From Reichenbachiella agariperforans (GTDB lineage Bacteria; Bacteroidota; Bacteroidia; Cytophagales; Cyclobacteriaceae), in NCBI RefSeq assembly GCF_900142205.1, contig NZ_FRAA01000001.1:1448796-1512795 (forward strand): a stretch of DNA of 64,000 nucleotides. The letters are read 5' to 3'. Below, in pieces: positions 43,874 to 50,996 of this stretch. The notes beneath the pieces were generated by a model that did not search any database, had not been told where the DNA came from, and saw only the letters and a program-made list of their open reading frames with translations. Position 1 is the stretch's first letter; each line of letters opens with the position of its first letter. A program made the translations under genes and the position numbers.

Positions 43874-45477
43874 AGTGACACTCCTCTTTTCCAAAGTATA
43901 AAATCGTTTTGTTCTAAGTCCATCGCTTTGGTTTTCTCACCACTAGCAACGGCTATTATTTTTTCTAGAATCTCTTCTCCTACTTGTTCTATGTTTTTTT
44001 CACCACGAGTAATTGGCCCTGCATCCAAATCTATGATATCACTCATGCGCTCGCTAAGGCTCGTATTGCTAGATATCTTGATTACTGAAGCCAATGGGTT
44101 GCCTGTCGGTGTACCCAAACCGGTAGTGAAGAGGATAATACTCGCACCCGATCCTGCCAGTCCTGTGGTAGATTCCACATCGTTGCCTGGTGTACATAGT
44201 AGATTGAGTCCTGGACGGGTGACTGGCTCTGTATAATCCAACACATCGCTCACGGGTGCTCGTCCTCCTTTTTTCGCCGCACCGGCAGATTTGATCGCGT
44301 CAGTAATCAAACCATCTTTGATATTGCCAGGCGAAGGGTTCATGTCAAAACCTGAACCAGCCGCTCTGGCTTGTGCTTCGTAGGCCCGCTGAATATCCAC
44401 GAACTTCTCTGCCACACGATCCGCTGTACATCGATCAATGATGTCTTGCTCTACGCCGTTCAACTCTGGAAATTCACTCAATACCGTAGAAGCCCCCAGC
44501 GCCACTAACAAGTCTGATGCATAGCCTACCGCAGGATTGGCAGAAATACCCGAAAACCCATCCGAACCGCCACATTCCAGTCCTACGACCAGTTTGCTCA
44601 GTGGCGCTGGCTTGCGCTCGATCTGATTGGCTTCTTTGAGTTGCTCGATCGTATCAGCAATGGCCTTTTTGATCAACTTCTCTTCCGATTGGATGACCTG
44701 CTGCTCCAAATAGATCACTGGCTTGCTTGCCTGCGGATATAGCTCCTCTTGAATCTCTTGAAACCACTGCACCTGCGCATGTTGGCAACCCAGACTCAGG
44801 ACTGTAGCTCCCGCGACATTCGGGTGCTGTAGATAACCTGCTAGCAAACGCAAGAGCGTCTCTGCGTCACCACGTGTACCTCCACACCCTCCGTCATGAT
44901 AGAGAAATTTGATGCCGTCTACATTTTCAAACACTCGATTTCGCAATGGCATCTCTTGTTCCATCACCCCACCGATTAATTCATGAGCATACTGCAAATA
45001 CTCGTTGGGCTTTTTGTAGCCCAACGAGGACTTCAAGGTCTCCTCAATGGCTTTAAGGTTGCGGTTTTCGCAGAAGACCAAAGGGATGAAAAGCCAGTAG
45101 TTGGCCGTCCCCACCTTCCCATCTGGTCGATGGTAGCCCTGAAATGTCCTCTCCTCCCATGCCGAGACATCGGGAGCTTGCCATTCGTATTTTTTTCTAT
45201 TGTCGAGTGAGATGGGATCAGCAAAGTGCGTCACATTCTCTATCGTAATCATCGTACCGATGGGCAGGTCTTCGTTCGCGCTACCTACAGGCACCCCATA
45301 CATGTATATCTTATCGCCCTTGCTCAAGCACTCGGTCAAAAATTTGTGCTTCTGTGGCACTGGCTGAGGCACATCAATAGCCACACCATCCGCCTCTACC
45401 ACTCCTGGTTTCAAATCCTGTAGTGCGACCAGCACATTGTCTCTGCCATCAATTCTCAGAAATCTCTCGTTCGTCAT
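43870..45477 (-). CDS. UxaA/altronate-dehydratase-family L-fuconate dehydratase
   Basis: 535 residues. An N-terminal SAF domain (about 1-95, GDKIYMYGVPVGSANEDLPIG) is followed by the UxaA catalytic region (about 105-530): RPDGKVGTANYWLFIPLVFC, YHDGGCGGTRGDAE, VVGLECGGSDGFSGISANPA and GNDVESTTGLAGSGAS. Cys and His residues in these motifs bind the active-site metal. The family dehydrates aldonates such as altronate and galactarate; here L-fuconate to 2-keto-3-deoxy-L-fuconate is the expected step, as in the Campylobacter fucose cluster, whereas Xanthomonas uses an enolase-superfamily enzyme. It is first in the operon. Confidence 0.83.
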   Translation of the reverse strand: MTNERFLRIDGRDNVLVALQDLKPGVVEADGVAIDVPQPVPQKHKFLTECLSKGDKIYMYGVPVGSANEDLPIGTMITIENVTHFADPISLDNRKKYEWQAPDVSAWEERTFQGYHRPDGKVGTANYWLFIPLVFCENRNLKAIEETLKSSLGYKKPNEYLQYAHELIGGVMEQEMPLRNRVFENVDGIKFLYHDGGCGGTRGDAETLLRLLAGYLQHPNVAGATVLSLGCQHAQVQWFQEIQEELYPQASKPVIYLEQQVIQSEEKLIKKAIADTIEQLKEANQIERKPAPLSKLVVGLECGGSDGFSGISANPAVGYASDLLVALGASTVLSEFPELNGVEQDIIDRCTADRVAEKFVDIQRAYEAQARAAGSGFDMNPSPGNIKDGLITDAIKSAGAAKKGGRAPVSDVLDYTEPVTRPGLNLLCTPGNDVESTTGLAGSGASIILFTTGLGTPTGNPLASVIKISSNTSLSERMSDIIDLDAGPITRGEKNIEQVGEEILEKIIAVASGEKTKAMDLEQNDFILWKRGVSL

Positions 45478-45542
45478 GCTCCATTTTTATTTCTACTACT
45501 ACATAATTAGTAAAGCCAATTAACTGTGGCAATGAGAAAGAC

Positions 45543-45580
45543 ATTAAAGAGCTGCGCACACATGTGCACGGCTCTTTAAT
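45543..45580. promoter_or_regulatory. Long dyad upstream of the fucose operon
   Basis: ATTAAAGAGC (45543-45552) pairs perfectly with GCTCTTTAAT (45571-45580), and inside it GCACA (45555-45559) pairs with TGTGC (45562-45566). The dyad lies 65 bases before the start codon of the first pathway gene. No T run follows on the minus strand, so an operator or leader hairpin is more likely than a terminator. Confidence 0.5.
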
Positions 45581-45737
45581 AGACCATAGTACGAAGATTA
45601 GAAGTGATAGTATAGCTTCATTATTAAGTCAAAAGGAAAATACTGTCCCCGATGGAGCACGTTTGCAACGCGTTCCTTATTCGATGATTTCAACCCCGAT
45701 GGGGCAGATTTGGCACCAACGAGATTACTTTAACACT

Positions 45738-45760
45738 AAGTGTAGATTTCATCTACACTT
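45738..45760. repeat. Perfect 10-bp hairpin
   Basis: AAGTGTAGAT, loop TTC, ATCTACACTT. It shares a GTAGA core with the neighbouring hairpin at 45842-45861. Confidence 0.6.
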
Positions 45761-45841
45761 CATTATCTATACCACCAATCAATTCCACTTCACAAACCCG
45801 CATTTGAAAAATGCTAAACTCTGCTCCTTACAAAATACAAA

Positions 45842-45861
45842 GGCGTAGAAAATTCTACGCC
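45842..45861. repeat. Perfect 9-bp hairpin
   Basis: GGCGTAGAA, loop AA, TTCTACGCC. No T run on either side, so a terminator role is doubtful. Confidence 0.6.
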
Positions 45862-45924
45862 CAGTCGAGGTATTTTCTACCCATGTGTACAAGATAGTCA
45901 CATCCTGTAAAACATCAACATTGG

Positions 45925-45983
45925 GCGGACGCCCTTCTACATTTTGGGTCGCAACGGACGCTAAGACTAGAGGGGGCGTCCGC
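45925..45983. repeat. Inverted repeat with 10-base arms
   Basis: GCGGACGCCC at 45925-45934 and its exact complement GGGCGTCCGC at 45974-45983, 39 bases apart. The left arm is itself part of the short palindrome GGGCGGACGCCC. Confidence 0.55.
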
Positions 45984-46083
45984 TTAATTAGTCACATTGC
46001 AAAGGCTAAACCATGCCATCCTCGTTACAAACGAGGACGAGTTGGGTTCACACCCCATTCATCATCAATAAGGAACGGAAAAG

Positions 46084-46155
46084 TAGCCCTGCCAGGGATC
46101 GAACCTGGATCAATCGTTTAGGAAACGACTATTCTATCCGTTGAACTACAGGGCC
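46084..46155 (-). tRNA. tRNA-Arg (anticodon CCT)
   Basis: The complement of 46084-46155 folds as a cloverleaf of 72 bases: acceptor GGCCCTG with CAGGGCT (a G-U pair at position 1-72), a D arm, anticodon stem GTCGT / ACGAT with loop TTCCTAA (anticodon CCT, reads AGG), a TGAT variable loop and T arm CCAGG / CCTGG with loop TTCGATC. The discriminator base is A and CCA is not encoded. It lies beside the palindrome cluster, a usual place for insertion of mobile DNA. Confidence 0.95.
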
Positions 46156-46233
46156 AGAGAGGGACAAATCTAAAAATCCATTTCTAAATAAGCAGACTTT
46201 ACCTCGTATTTTCAATGCAGGTCTAGTGAACCG

Positions 46234-46530
46234 CTAAGCGTGCGACTCGATCAGTGCCTTGAGCTGTCCCTTGTCCGCTGTGCCGGAGTGGCGCCAGAGG
46301 ATTTTGCCTTTCTTGAACAAGATCAGCGTCGGGATGCTTTGAATCTTGTACACCTGCGAGGCTTTTTGATTCTTGTCCACATCTACCTTGATGACTTTCC
46401 CCTTGTCGCCGAGCTCTGTAGACAACTCGGCCAACACAGGGGCCATCATTTGGCAAGGCCCACACCAGTCTGCATAAAAATCCACCAACACCGGTTGGTC
46501 ACTATTGATCATATCTGAAAATGTCGCCAT
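46234..46530 (-). CDS. trxA: Thioredoxin
   Basis: 98 residues, a complete small thioredoxin without a signal peptide. The redox motif WCGPCQM has Cys23 and Cys26; the cis-Pro loop is QSIPTLILFKKGK. It reduces disulfides in the cytoplasm. The C-terminus is slightly short but the fold is complete. It is transcribed toward the tRNA-Arg gene, 78 bases away. The upstream hairpin at 46600-46638 separates it from lemA. Confidence 0.95.
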   Translation of the reverse strand: MATFSDMINSDQPVLVDFYADWCGPCQMMAPVLAELSTELGDKGKVIKVDVDKNQKASQVYKIQSIPTLILFKKGKILWRHSGTADKGQLKALIESHA

Positions 46531-46599
46531 GTATTTCTTTATTTTATTGTTCTACCAGATTAAAGCAACGACGTGCTACTCCATCACTAGACTGCAAAC

Positions 46600-46638
46600 A
46601 AAAAAGCGCCAGCAAGAGTTTCTCTTACCGACGCTTTT
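46600..46638 (-). terminator. Rho-independent terminator after lemA
   Basis: On the minus strand AAAAGCG and CGCTTTT close the base and AAGAG/CTCTT the top of an imperfect hairpin, followed by six T. It starts 18 bases beyond the lemA stop. Confidence 0.8.
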
Positions 46639-46656
46639 CCGCTACATTTTAATTCT

Positions 46657-47250
46657 TTAAAACTCCACTTTGGGTGCTTTCTCTGTGCCTGCATCAGACT
46701 GGAAGTAGCCCTTCTCTTTGAAGCCAAAGATGCCTGCATAAATCCTACCTGGAAAGTCCGTGACCAATATATTGTAGGCATTGACCGCATCGTTGAATCG
46801 ATTGCGCTCTACAGCTATTCTATTTTCTGTCCCTTCGAGCTGCGCCTGTAGTTCGGAGAAGTTCTTGTTGGCCTTCAAATCAGGGTAGCGCTCCACCGAC
46901 ACTAGCAGTCTCGACAGTGACGAGGACAACTCACTCTGTGCCGCCTGAAACTTCTGAATCGAAGCAGCATCCAAGTTGGATGGGTCGATCGTCGTACTTG
47001 TCGCTTTGGCTCTGGCATTGATGACCGCCTCTAGCGTGCTCTTCTCATGATCCGCATAGCCTTTGACCACACTCACCAAGTTGGGGATCAAGTCCGACCG
47101 TCGTTGATACTGCGACTCTACCTTGGCCCACTGGCTTTTGACCCCCTGCTCGCCACGGTTCATACTATTGAACGTTCCTTTGATACTGCTGTAAATCAAG
47201 AATATGCCTACAACAATGACTCCTATTATGATATACGACTTTTTACTCAT
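46657..47250 (-). CDS. lemA: LemA family protein
   Basis: 197 residues. An N-terminal membrane anchor (SYIIIGVIVVGIFLIYSSIKG) is followed by a long helical domain: RGEQGVKSQWAKVESQYQRRSDLIPNLV is the LemA signature, then YPDLKANKNFSELQAQLEGTENRIAVER. The C-terminus carries VTDFPGRIYAGIFGF. LemA proteins are of uncertain function and often sit beside TPM-domain proteins, as here: two such genes start divergently 42 bases away. No catalytic motif. Confidence 0.93.
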   Translation of the reverse strand: MSKKSYIIIGVIVVGIFLIYSSIKGTFNSMNRGEQGVKSQWAKVESQYQRRSDLIPNLVSVVKGYADHEKSTLEAVINARAKATSTTIDPSNLDAASIQKFQAAQSELSSSLSRLLVSVERYPDLKANKNFSELQAQLEGTENRIAVERNRFNDAVNAYNILVTDFPGRIYAGIFGFKEKGYFQSDAGTEKAPKVEF

Positions 47251-47292
47251 GTTATTATTGGTTAAGCAACAAATCTAGCTAATTTAGCTGCA

Positions 47293-48162
47293 ATGAAAAT
47301 CAAGAATATTAAAACTCTTTTTGTCCTGACGGGTTTCATTTTTACCCACTTTTTTGTGCTCGCACAGGACAATGTAGCCATCCCCGAACTCACCCGACAG
47401 GTCATCGACCAAACTGCCACTCTTACTCCGGCGGAGATCGGTTACATAGAGGACAAACTCGGCCAGTTCAGGACATCCACAGGCAGTGAGATCGCTGTAC
47501 TTATCGTCCCAACTACTAGTCCCGAGACCATCGAGCAGTATAGCATCCGTGTCGTAGAGGCATGGGCACTGGGTAGAGAAGGGATCGACGATGGCGTATT
47601 GTTGCTCGTCGCAAAAAATGACAGAAAAGTACGTATCGAAGTGGGCTATGGGCTCGAAGGAGCCATCCCCGACATCTATGCCAAACGTATCGTAGACAAC
47701 ATCATCGTACCCGAGTTTCGCAATGGCAAATTCACCACAGGCATAGACGAAGGGGTAGACGCCATCATCCAGCTCGCCGAAGGCGAAGACCTCCCAGCCG
47801 TCACCCAAGCCCAGCAGAGTGGCAAAAGAAACTCCAACTCCTTTGGAGGCGTACTGATCGCCGCATTCATCGTCAGTGTGATCAGTGGCATGATCAAAAA
47901 CAAATTTGTCAAGACAGCCATCTCCATCGTACTTGCCCTCGTAGTGGGCTATATCTTTAGCAGTATCGTATTTGCAGTGATCGCATTTGTGATTTCCTTG
48001 ATATTCGGAATCGGCAGCAGAGGCGGTGGAGGCAGCAGTGGTGGGGGCACCTACTACGGTGGTGGCGGATTCTATGGCAGCAGCGGCGGTTTCGGAGGGG
48101 GCGGTGGCTTCTCTGGTGGAGGCGGCAGCTTCGGAGGCGGTGGCGCATCCGGCGGCTGGTAG
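47293..48162 (+). CDS. TPM-domain (YgcG-like) membrane protein with glycine-rich tail
   Basis: 289 residues. Signal peptide (TLFVLTGFIFTHFFVLAQD). The TPM domain covers about 35-160 (ALGREGIDDGVLLLVAKNDRKVRIEVGYGLEG). Two close hydrophobic stretches follow (about 188-205 and 210-240), then a low-complexity tail of about 45 residues made of Gly, Ser, Phe and Tyr. This is the usual partner of LemA, and the pair may take part in membrane or envelope quality control. The gene starts a two-gene plus-strand operon with the next TPM protein, 28 bases downstream. Confidence 0.9.
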   Translation: MKIKNIKTLFVLTGFIFTHFFVLAQDNVAIPELTRQVIDQTATLTPAEIGYIEDKLGQFRTSTGSEIAVLIVPTTSPETIEQYSIRVVEAWALGREGIDDGVLLLVAKNDRKVRIEVGYGLEGAIPDIYAKRIVDNIIVPEFRNGKFTTGIDEGVDAIIQLAEGEDLPAVTQAQQSGKRNSNSFGGVLIAAFIVSVISGMIKNKFVKTAISIVLALVVGYIFSSIVFAVIAFVISLIFGIGSRGGGGSSGGGTYYGGGGFYGSSGGFGGGGGFSGGGGSFGGGGASGGW

Positions 48163-48190
48163 TATTATTCCCAATCATAGACATCCTATC

Positions 48191-48844
48191 ATGAAAAAGA
48201 AATTTACATTCTCAGAAGACGACAAACAGATCGTCAAAGAAGCTATACAAAGTCTCGAAAATGAATCTTCGGGAGAGATCGTCATCTATTTTGCACGAAA
48301 CAGCGACGAGTACAACGAAGCGGCTTGGAAACTCTCCGCCATCCTCGGCGTAGCAGGATTAGTGATCCTCGGGACCATGTCATGGCTATGGCTCCTGCCC
48401 GAAAACTTCACTATACTCTACACCAGCATCTATCTATTCGCTTTGATGGCGCTCGGATTTATTCTATTGACTTTCGTGCCTTCTCTACGTCTCGGCTTCA
48501 TCCCAGATGGCGTCATCGCACACCGTGTATTGACCAAGGCTCGTGACATGTTCTTGCAAGAAGAGGTCTTCACGACCATAGACAGGACGGGCATACTCAT
48601 CTATGTGAGCGAACTGGAGCATCAAGTCCAAGTCCTCGGAGACAAAGGCATCAACGCCAAAATCCAAGAAAACGACTGGAACGAAGTAGTCGGACTGGTA
48701 GTAGAAGGAATCAAAAGCAACCAAACAGCCAAAGGGTTGGCAAATGCCGTGCTCAAGTGCAAAGATTTGCTGCTAGCCAATGGTTTCATCGTACGAGAGG
48801 ACGACACCAACGAACTCTCTGACGAGATCAGAATCGAAGATTAG
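48191..48844 (+). CDS. TPM-domain membrane protein, second of the pair
   Basis: 217 residues from the ATG at 48191. The same frame is open further upstream (to 48026) but that part reads through the glycine-rich coding tail of the previous gene in another frame, so the later start is chosen. SLENESSGEIVIYFARNSDEYNEAAW starts the TPM-type domain; two membrane segments (about 49-70 and 77-97) interrupt it; RTGILIYVSELEHQVQVLGDKGI is the second half. It likely works with LemA and the preceding protein. Convergent with the GyrI-like gene, 17 bases between stops. Confidence 0.88.
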   Translation: MKKKFTFSEDDKQIVKEAIQSLENESSGEIVIYFARNSDEYNEAAWKLSAILGVAGLVILGTMSWLWLLPENFTILYTSIYLFALMALGFILLTFVPSLRLGFIPDGVIAHRVLTKARDMFLQEEVFTTIDRTGILIYVSELEHQVQVLGDKGINAKIQENDWNEVVGLVVEGIKSNQTAKGLANAVLKCKDLLLANGFIVREDDTNELSDEIRIED

Positions 48845-48861
48845 TTGAGCGGCAAGATTTT

Positions 48862-49338
48862 TTAGACAGGCTTGATGGGAATCCAAATCTCTTCTTCCGA
48901 GTCTGGATCGTTGTTCTTATACTTCGCTCCCAAGACTTCAAAATGCGGCCTATCGTCCAATTCGTAGCGCGAATTGGGCAACCATCTCCCGAAAATGTAC
49001 TCAAAAACACTGTGGTCTGCGCTGGACCCCTTGTAGTCGAATACCGCATACGCTCCTCCTGGCAAAACGAAAGACTCCATCCCTTCGGGGATCATCCCAA
49101 AATCAGAAACCTCAGTAGTCGCCCACTTCTCAAACTCACGCTGGGGATTAAAATTCAAGAAGTGGGTAGCATCGTATATCTGCATGGACACCACGTCCTT
49201 AGTCAAGCTGTTTTTGATTTCACTCCTCCTAGGCATGAATGAACCCCAAAGTTGCCCCGTACGGTTGTTGGCCATACTCATCTTGAGTCGCACGCCTACG
49301 AGCTTCTTTTCTTCCAATTGTTCTATTCTTGGCTGCAT
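48862..49338 (-). CDS. GyrI-like small-molecule-binding protein
   Basis: 158 residues, no DNA-binding domain and no signal. KKLVGVRLKMSMANNRTGQLWGSFMPRR begins a GyrI/AraC effector-binding fold, followed by FEKWATTEVSDFGMIPEGM, GGAYAVFDYKGSSAD, YIFGRWLPNSRYELDDRPHFEVLG and EEEIWIPIKPV, the classical C-terminal strand. Stand-alone members bind or hydrolyse small compounds or inhibit gyrase in enterobacteria; the ligand here is unknown. Monocistronic by position. Confidence 0.85.
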   Translation of the reverse strand: MQPRIEQLEEKKLVGVRLKMSMANNRTGQLWGSFMPRRSEIKNSLTKDVVSMQIYDATHFLNFNPQREFEKWATTEVSDFGMIPEGMESFVLPGGAYAVFDYKGSSADHSVFEYIFGRWLPNSRYELDDRPHFEVLGAKYKNNDPDSEEEIWIPIKPV

Positions 49339-49396
49339 ATCATTTTCACTCTTTTGGGATTAAAAACTTAAATATACCCACCCATCATCCTTCCAC

Positions 49397-49431
49397 AAAA
49401 AAGTCCACAAGGCAAATAGCCTGTGGACTTT
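49397..49431 (-). terminator. Rho-independent terminator after the YeeE/YedE pair
   Basis: AAAGTCCACA (49400-49409) pairs with TGTGGACTTT (49422-49431), with GGC/GCC extending the stem past a bulged A, and six T follow on the minus strand. It lies 28 bases after the downstream YeeE gene. Confidence 0.85.
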
Positions 49432-49459
49432 GATATGTTTAATTCACTACCGTCTACTA

Positions 49460-49873
49460 TCAATGTGGCAAGTACTTCTTCACTGCTCCATAGAGGAATG
49501 CTCCAATCGTAGCGCTCAGAATTACCACCAAAAACACAGGAGCACCATGTCCCACGATGATAAACATCGGACCCGGGCACGCACCCGTCATCGCCCAACC
49601 TAATCCAAAGATCGTCCCTCCAAATAGCAACGCCTTGAACCCATTTTCCTTGGGTTTAAGACTCATGAACTGACCATTCATCCCTTTGAGCTGAAGCTTC
49701 TTGATCAATAAAATAGAGATAGCCCCCACGACTACTGCCGATCCAATCACGCCATACATATGAAAGGACTCGAACCGAAACATCTCATAGATGCGGTACC
49801 ATGAGATCACTTCCGACTTACTCAGTACGATTCCAAAAAATATACCTGTCAATAAATATTTGATAAATTTCAT
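49460..49873 (-). CDS. YeeE/YedE-family half transporter (sulfur compound transport), second subunit
   Basis: 137 residues with about four membrane segments. The conserved GWAMTGACPGPMFIIVGHG holds the Cys that carries sulfur in YeeE/TsuA-type thiosulfate or persulfide transporters. Full-length YeeE proteins have two such halves; here they are separate genes, as in the PmpA/PmpB type. It lies 13 bases after the first half gene. With the rhodanese upstream it suggests movement of thiosulfate or sulfane sulfur across the inner membrane. Confidence 0.88.
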   Translation of the reverse strand: MKFIKYLLTGIFFGIVLSKSEVISWYRIYEMFRFESFHMYGVIGSAVVVGAISILLIKKLQLKGMNGQFMSLKPKENGFKALLFGGTIFGLGWAMTGACPGPMFIIVGHGAPVFLVVILSATIGAFLYGAVKKYLPH

Positions 49874-49886
49874 CTTGTGTCGTGTT

Positions 49887-50453
49887 TTAGAGTGCCAATA
49901 AATGAGGTAAGACCAAATGCGTCATGATCAATCCACCTATAAAAAAACCAATGACAGCCACCAGTGATGGTAACTCAAGGTTACTGAGCCCCGTGATCGC
50001 ATGCCCCGATGTACACCCACCTGCGTAGCGCGTCCCAAAACCTACGAATACACCACCCAACACCATCAACAGACCACCCTTGAGCGTGAACAATGACTCC
50101 CAAGAGAAGAGTTCCTTGGGCAAATAATCTGCCCCAGCATCGATAATCTGAAACTGCTTCAAGCTATCGACCGTAGACTGGGAGATCGCGACGGCAGTAT
50201 CTGGTGTCAAATACTCATGTGCGATATAGCCTCCAATCAACGTCCCTAGTACGAATACCAAATTCCAAACTTTATCCTTCCAGTCCACTTTAAAATAATC
50301 CACGAATCTCCCTGCTCCTGCTATGGAACACATCGTCTCTAGATTGCTCGATATCCCAAATCGCTTCCCAAAATACATCAAGACCACCAACACCACGGCG
50401 ATCAAAGGTCCAGCCACATACCAGGGCCAAGGCTGACTTATCCATTCTATCAT
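49887..50453 (-). CDS. YeeE/YedE-family half transporter, first subunit
   Basis: 188 residues with about five membrane segments. GTRYAGGCTSGHAITGLSNL is the family motif, with its Cys for sulfur relay. The C-terminal IGFFIGGLIMTHLVLP is a membrane helix. It is encoded between the rhodanese gene (66 bases upstream) and the other half transporter. The substrate is probably thiosulfate or a persulfide; no persulfide dioxygenase or BigR-like regulator is present in the window. Confidence 0.88.
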   Translation of the reverse strand: MIEWISQPWPWYVAGPLIAVVLVVLMYFGKRFGISSNLETMCSIAGAGRFVDYFKVDWKDKVWNLVFVLGTLIGGYIAHEYLTPDTAVAISQSTVDSLKQFQIIDAGADYLPKELFSWESLFTLKGGLLMVLGGVFVGFGTRYAGGCTSGHAITGLSNLELPSLVAVIGFFIGGLIMTHLVLPHLLAL

Positions 50454-50519
50454 TTTTTTCTCGTTTGCTTACTGTGAATACACCTTTCGGCTAAAATTAG
50501 TTTCCTCCCCAAGGTCGAA

Positions 50520-50852
50520 TCAGTGAGATTCCTTCAATTCTTGTACTATACCATTGAGTGACATCCATCCGCCCCCATTGTAGGCAGTGATCCCTGCGGA
50601 CTTGGCCTGAGAGGTAGCCCTCCCGCTTCGCATACCACTCGCACAGCAGAATACCACTGGCTTCCCTGCAGCTTTAAGCCCCTCCAACTGACTACCTATT
50701 CTATCCAAAGGATAATTGTGCGCTCCAGCGACATGTCCTCCCTGAAACTCTGCAGGAGACCGTACATCGACGATCACTGCACCATCTTTCAATGCTTCCA
50801 CCATGACTTCCTTACTCTTTTTTCCGAACCCTAATAAATCCAATAATCCCAT
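50520..50852 (-). CDS. Single-domain rhodanese (sulfurtransferase)
   Basis: 110 residues. VIVDVRSPAEFQGGHVAGAHNYPL and the active loop FCCASGMRSGRA with Cys70 as the expected persulfide carrier. No export signal, so cytoplasmic. It heads the rhodanese-YeeE-YeeE set, consistent with receiving sulfur imported by the transporter pair. Confidence 0.93.
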   Translation of the reverse strand: MGLLDLLGFGKKSKEVMVEALKDGAVIVDVRSPAEFQGGHVAGAHNYPLDRIGSQLEGLKAAGKPVVFCCASGMRSGRATSQAKSAGITAYNGGGWMSLNGIVQELKESH

Positions 50853-50940
50853 TCTGATTGATTTAAATATCTATACAACAAAACTAGCGCCTCGCAGCAT
50901 CTCATGTTGTAACATATGTTACGCTAGGGCAGACCCAAAC

Positions 50941-50979
50941 AAAAAAAAGCCTATCGCATTGCTGCAATAGGCTTTTTTT
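50941..50979 (-). terminator. Strong (bidirectional) terminator after rny
   Basis: AAGCCTAT (50947-50954) pairs with ATAGGCTT (50967-50974), extended by A and T tracts on both sides (eight A at the left, seven T at the right). It begins 18 bases beyond the rny stop and would also stop plus-strand transcription. Confidence 0.9.
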
Positions 50980-50996
50980 CGTTTCTTAAAGCAGAA

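Larger units (their letters stand above)
45647..46037. repeat. Gene-free region crowded with REP-like palindromes
   Basis: Two imperfect direct copies beginning CCCCGATGG(A/G)GCA lie at 45647-45670 and 45694-45721. Four hairpins follow: 45738-45760 (10 pairs, 3-base loop), 45842-45861 (9 pairs, 2-base loop), 45925-45983 (10-base arms GCGGACGCCC / GGGCGTCCGC) and 46019-46037 (TCCTCGTT / AACGAGGA, 3-base loop). No protein in the region looks real. Such clusters are typical of REP elements mobilised by REP-associated transposases, one of which is encoded at 63158-63706, but its own flanking palindromes have a different sequence. Confidence 0.55.

Noticed and set aside
45647-46037. CRISPR array
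   Set aside because: The repeats differ from each other, are not evenly spaced, and no cas gene is present.
45885-46121. Small plus-strand frame in the palindrome region
   Set aside because: It runs into the tRNA-Arg gene and translates hairpin repeats; no family similarity.
47284-48174. Long minus-strand frame (296 codons) opposite the TPM gene
   Set aside because: It is the antisense of a clear TPM-domain gene, with Ala/Thr- and Asp/Tyr-rich low-complexity sequence generated by the complement of the glycine-rich tail.
48026-48190. Upstream extension of the second TPM gene
   Set aside because: The extension reads the glycine-rich tail of the previous gene in another frame (Ala/Val/Gly-rich); the ATG at 48191 gives the proper family start.
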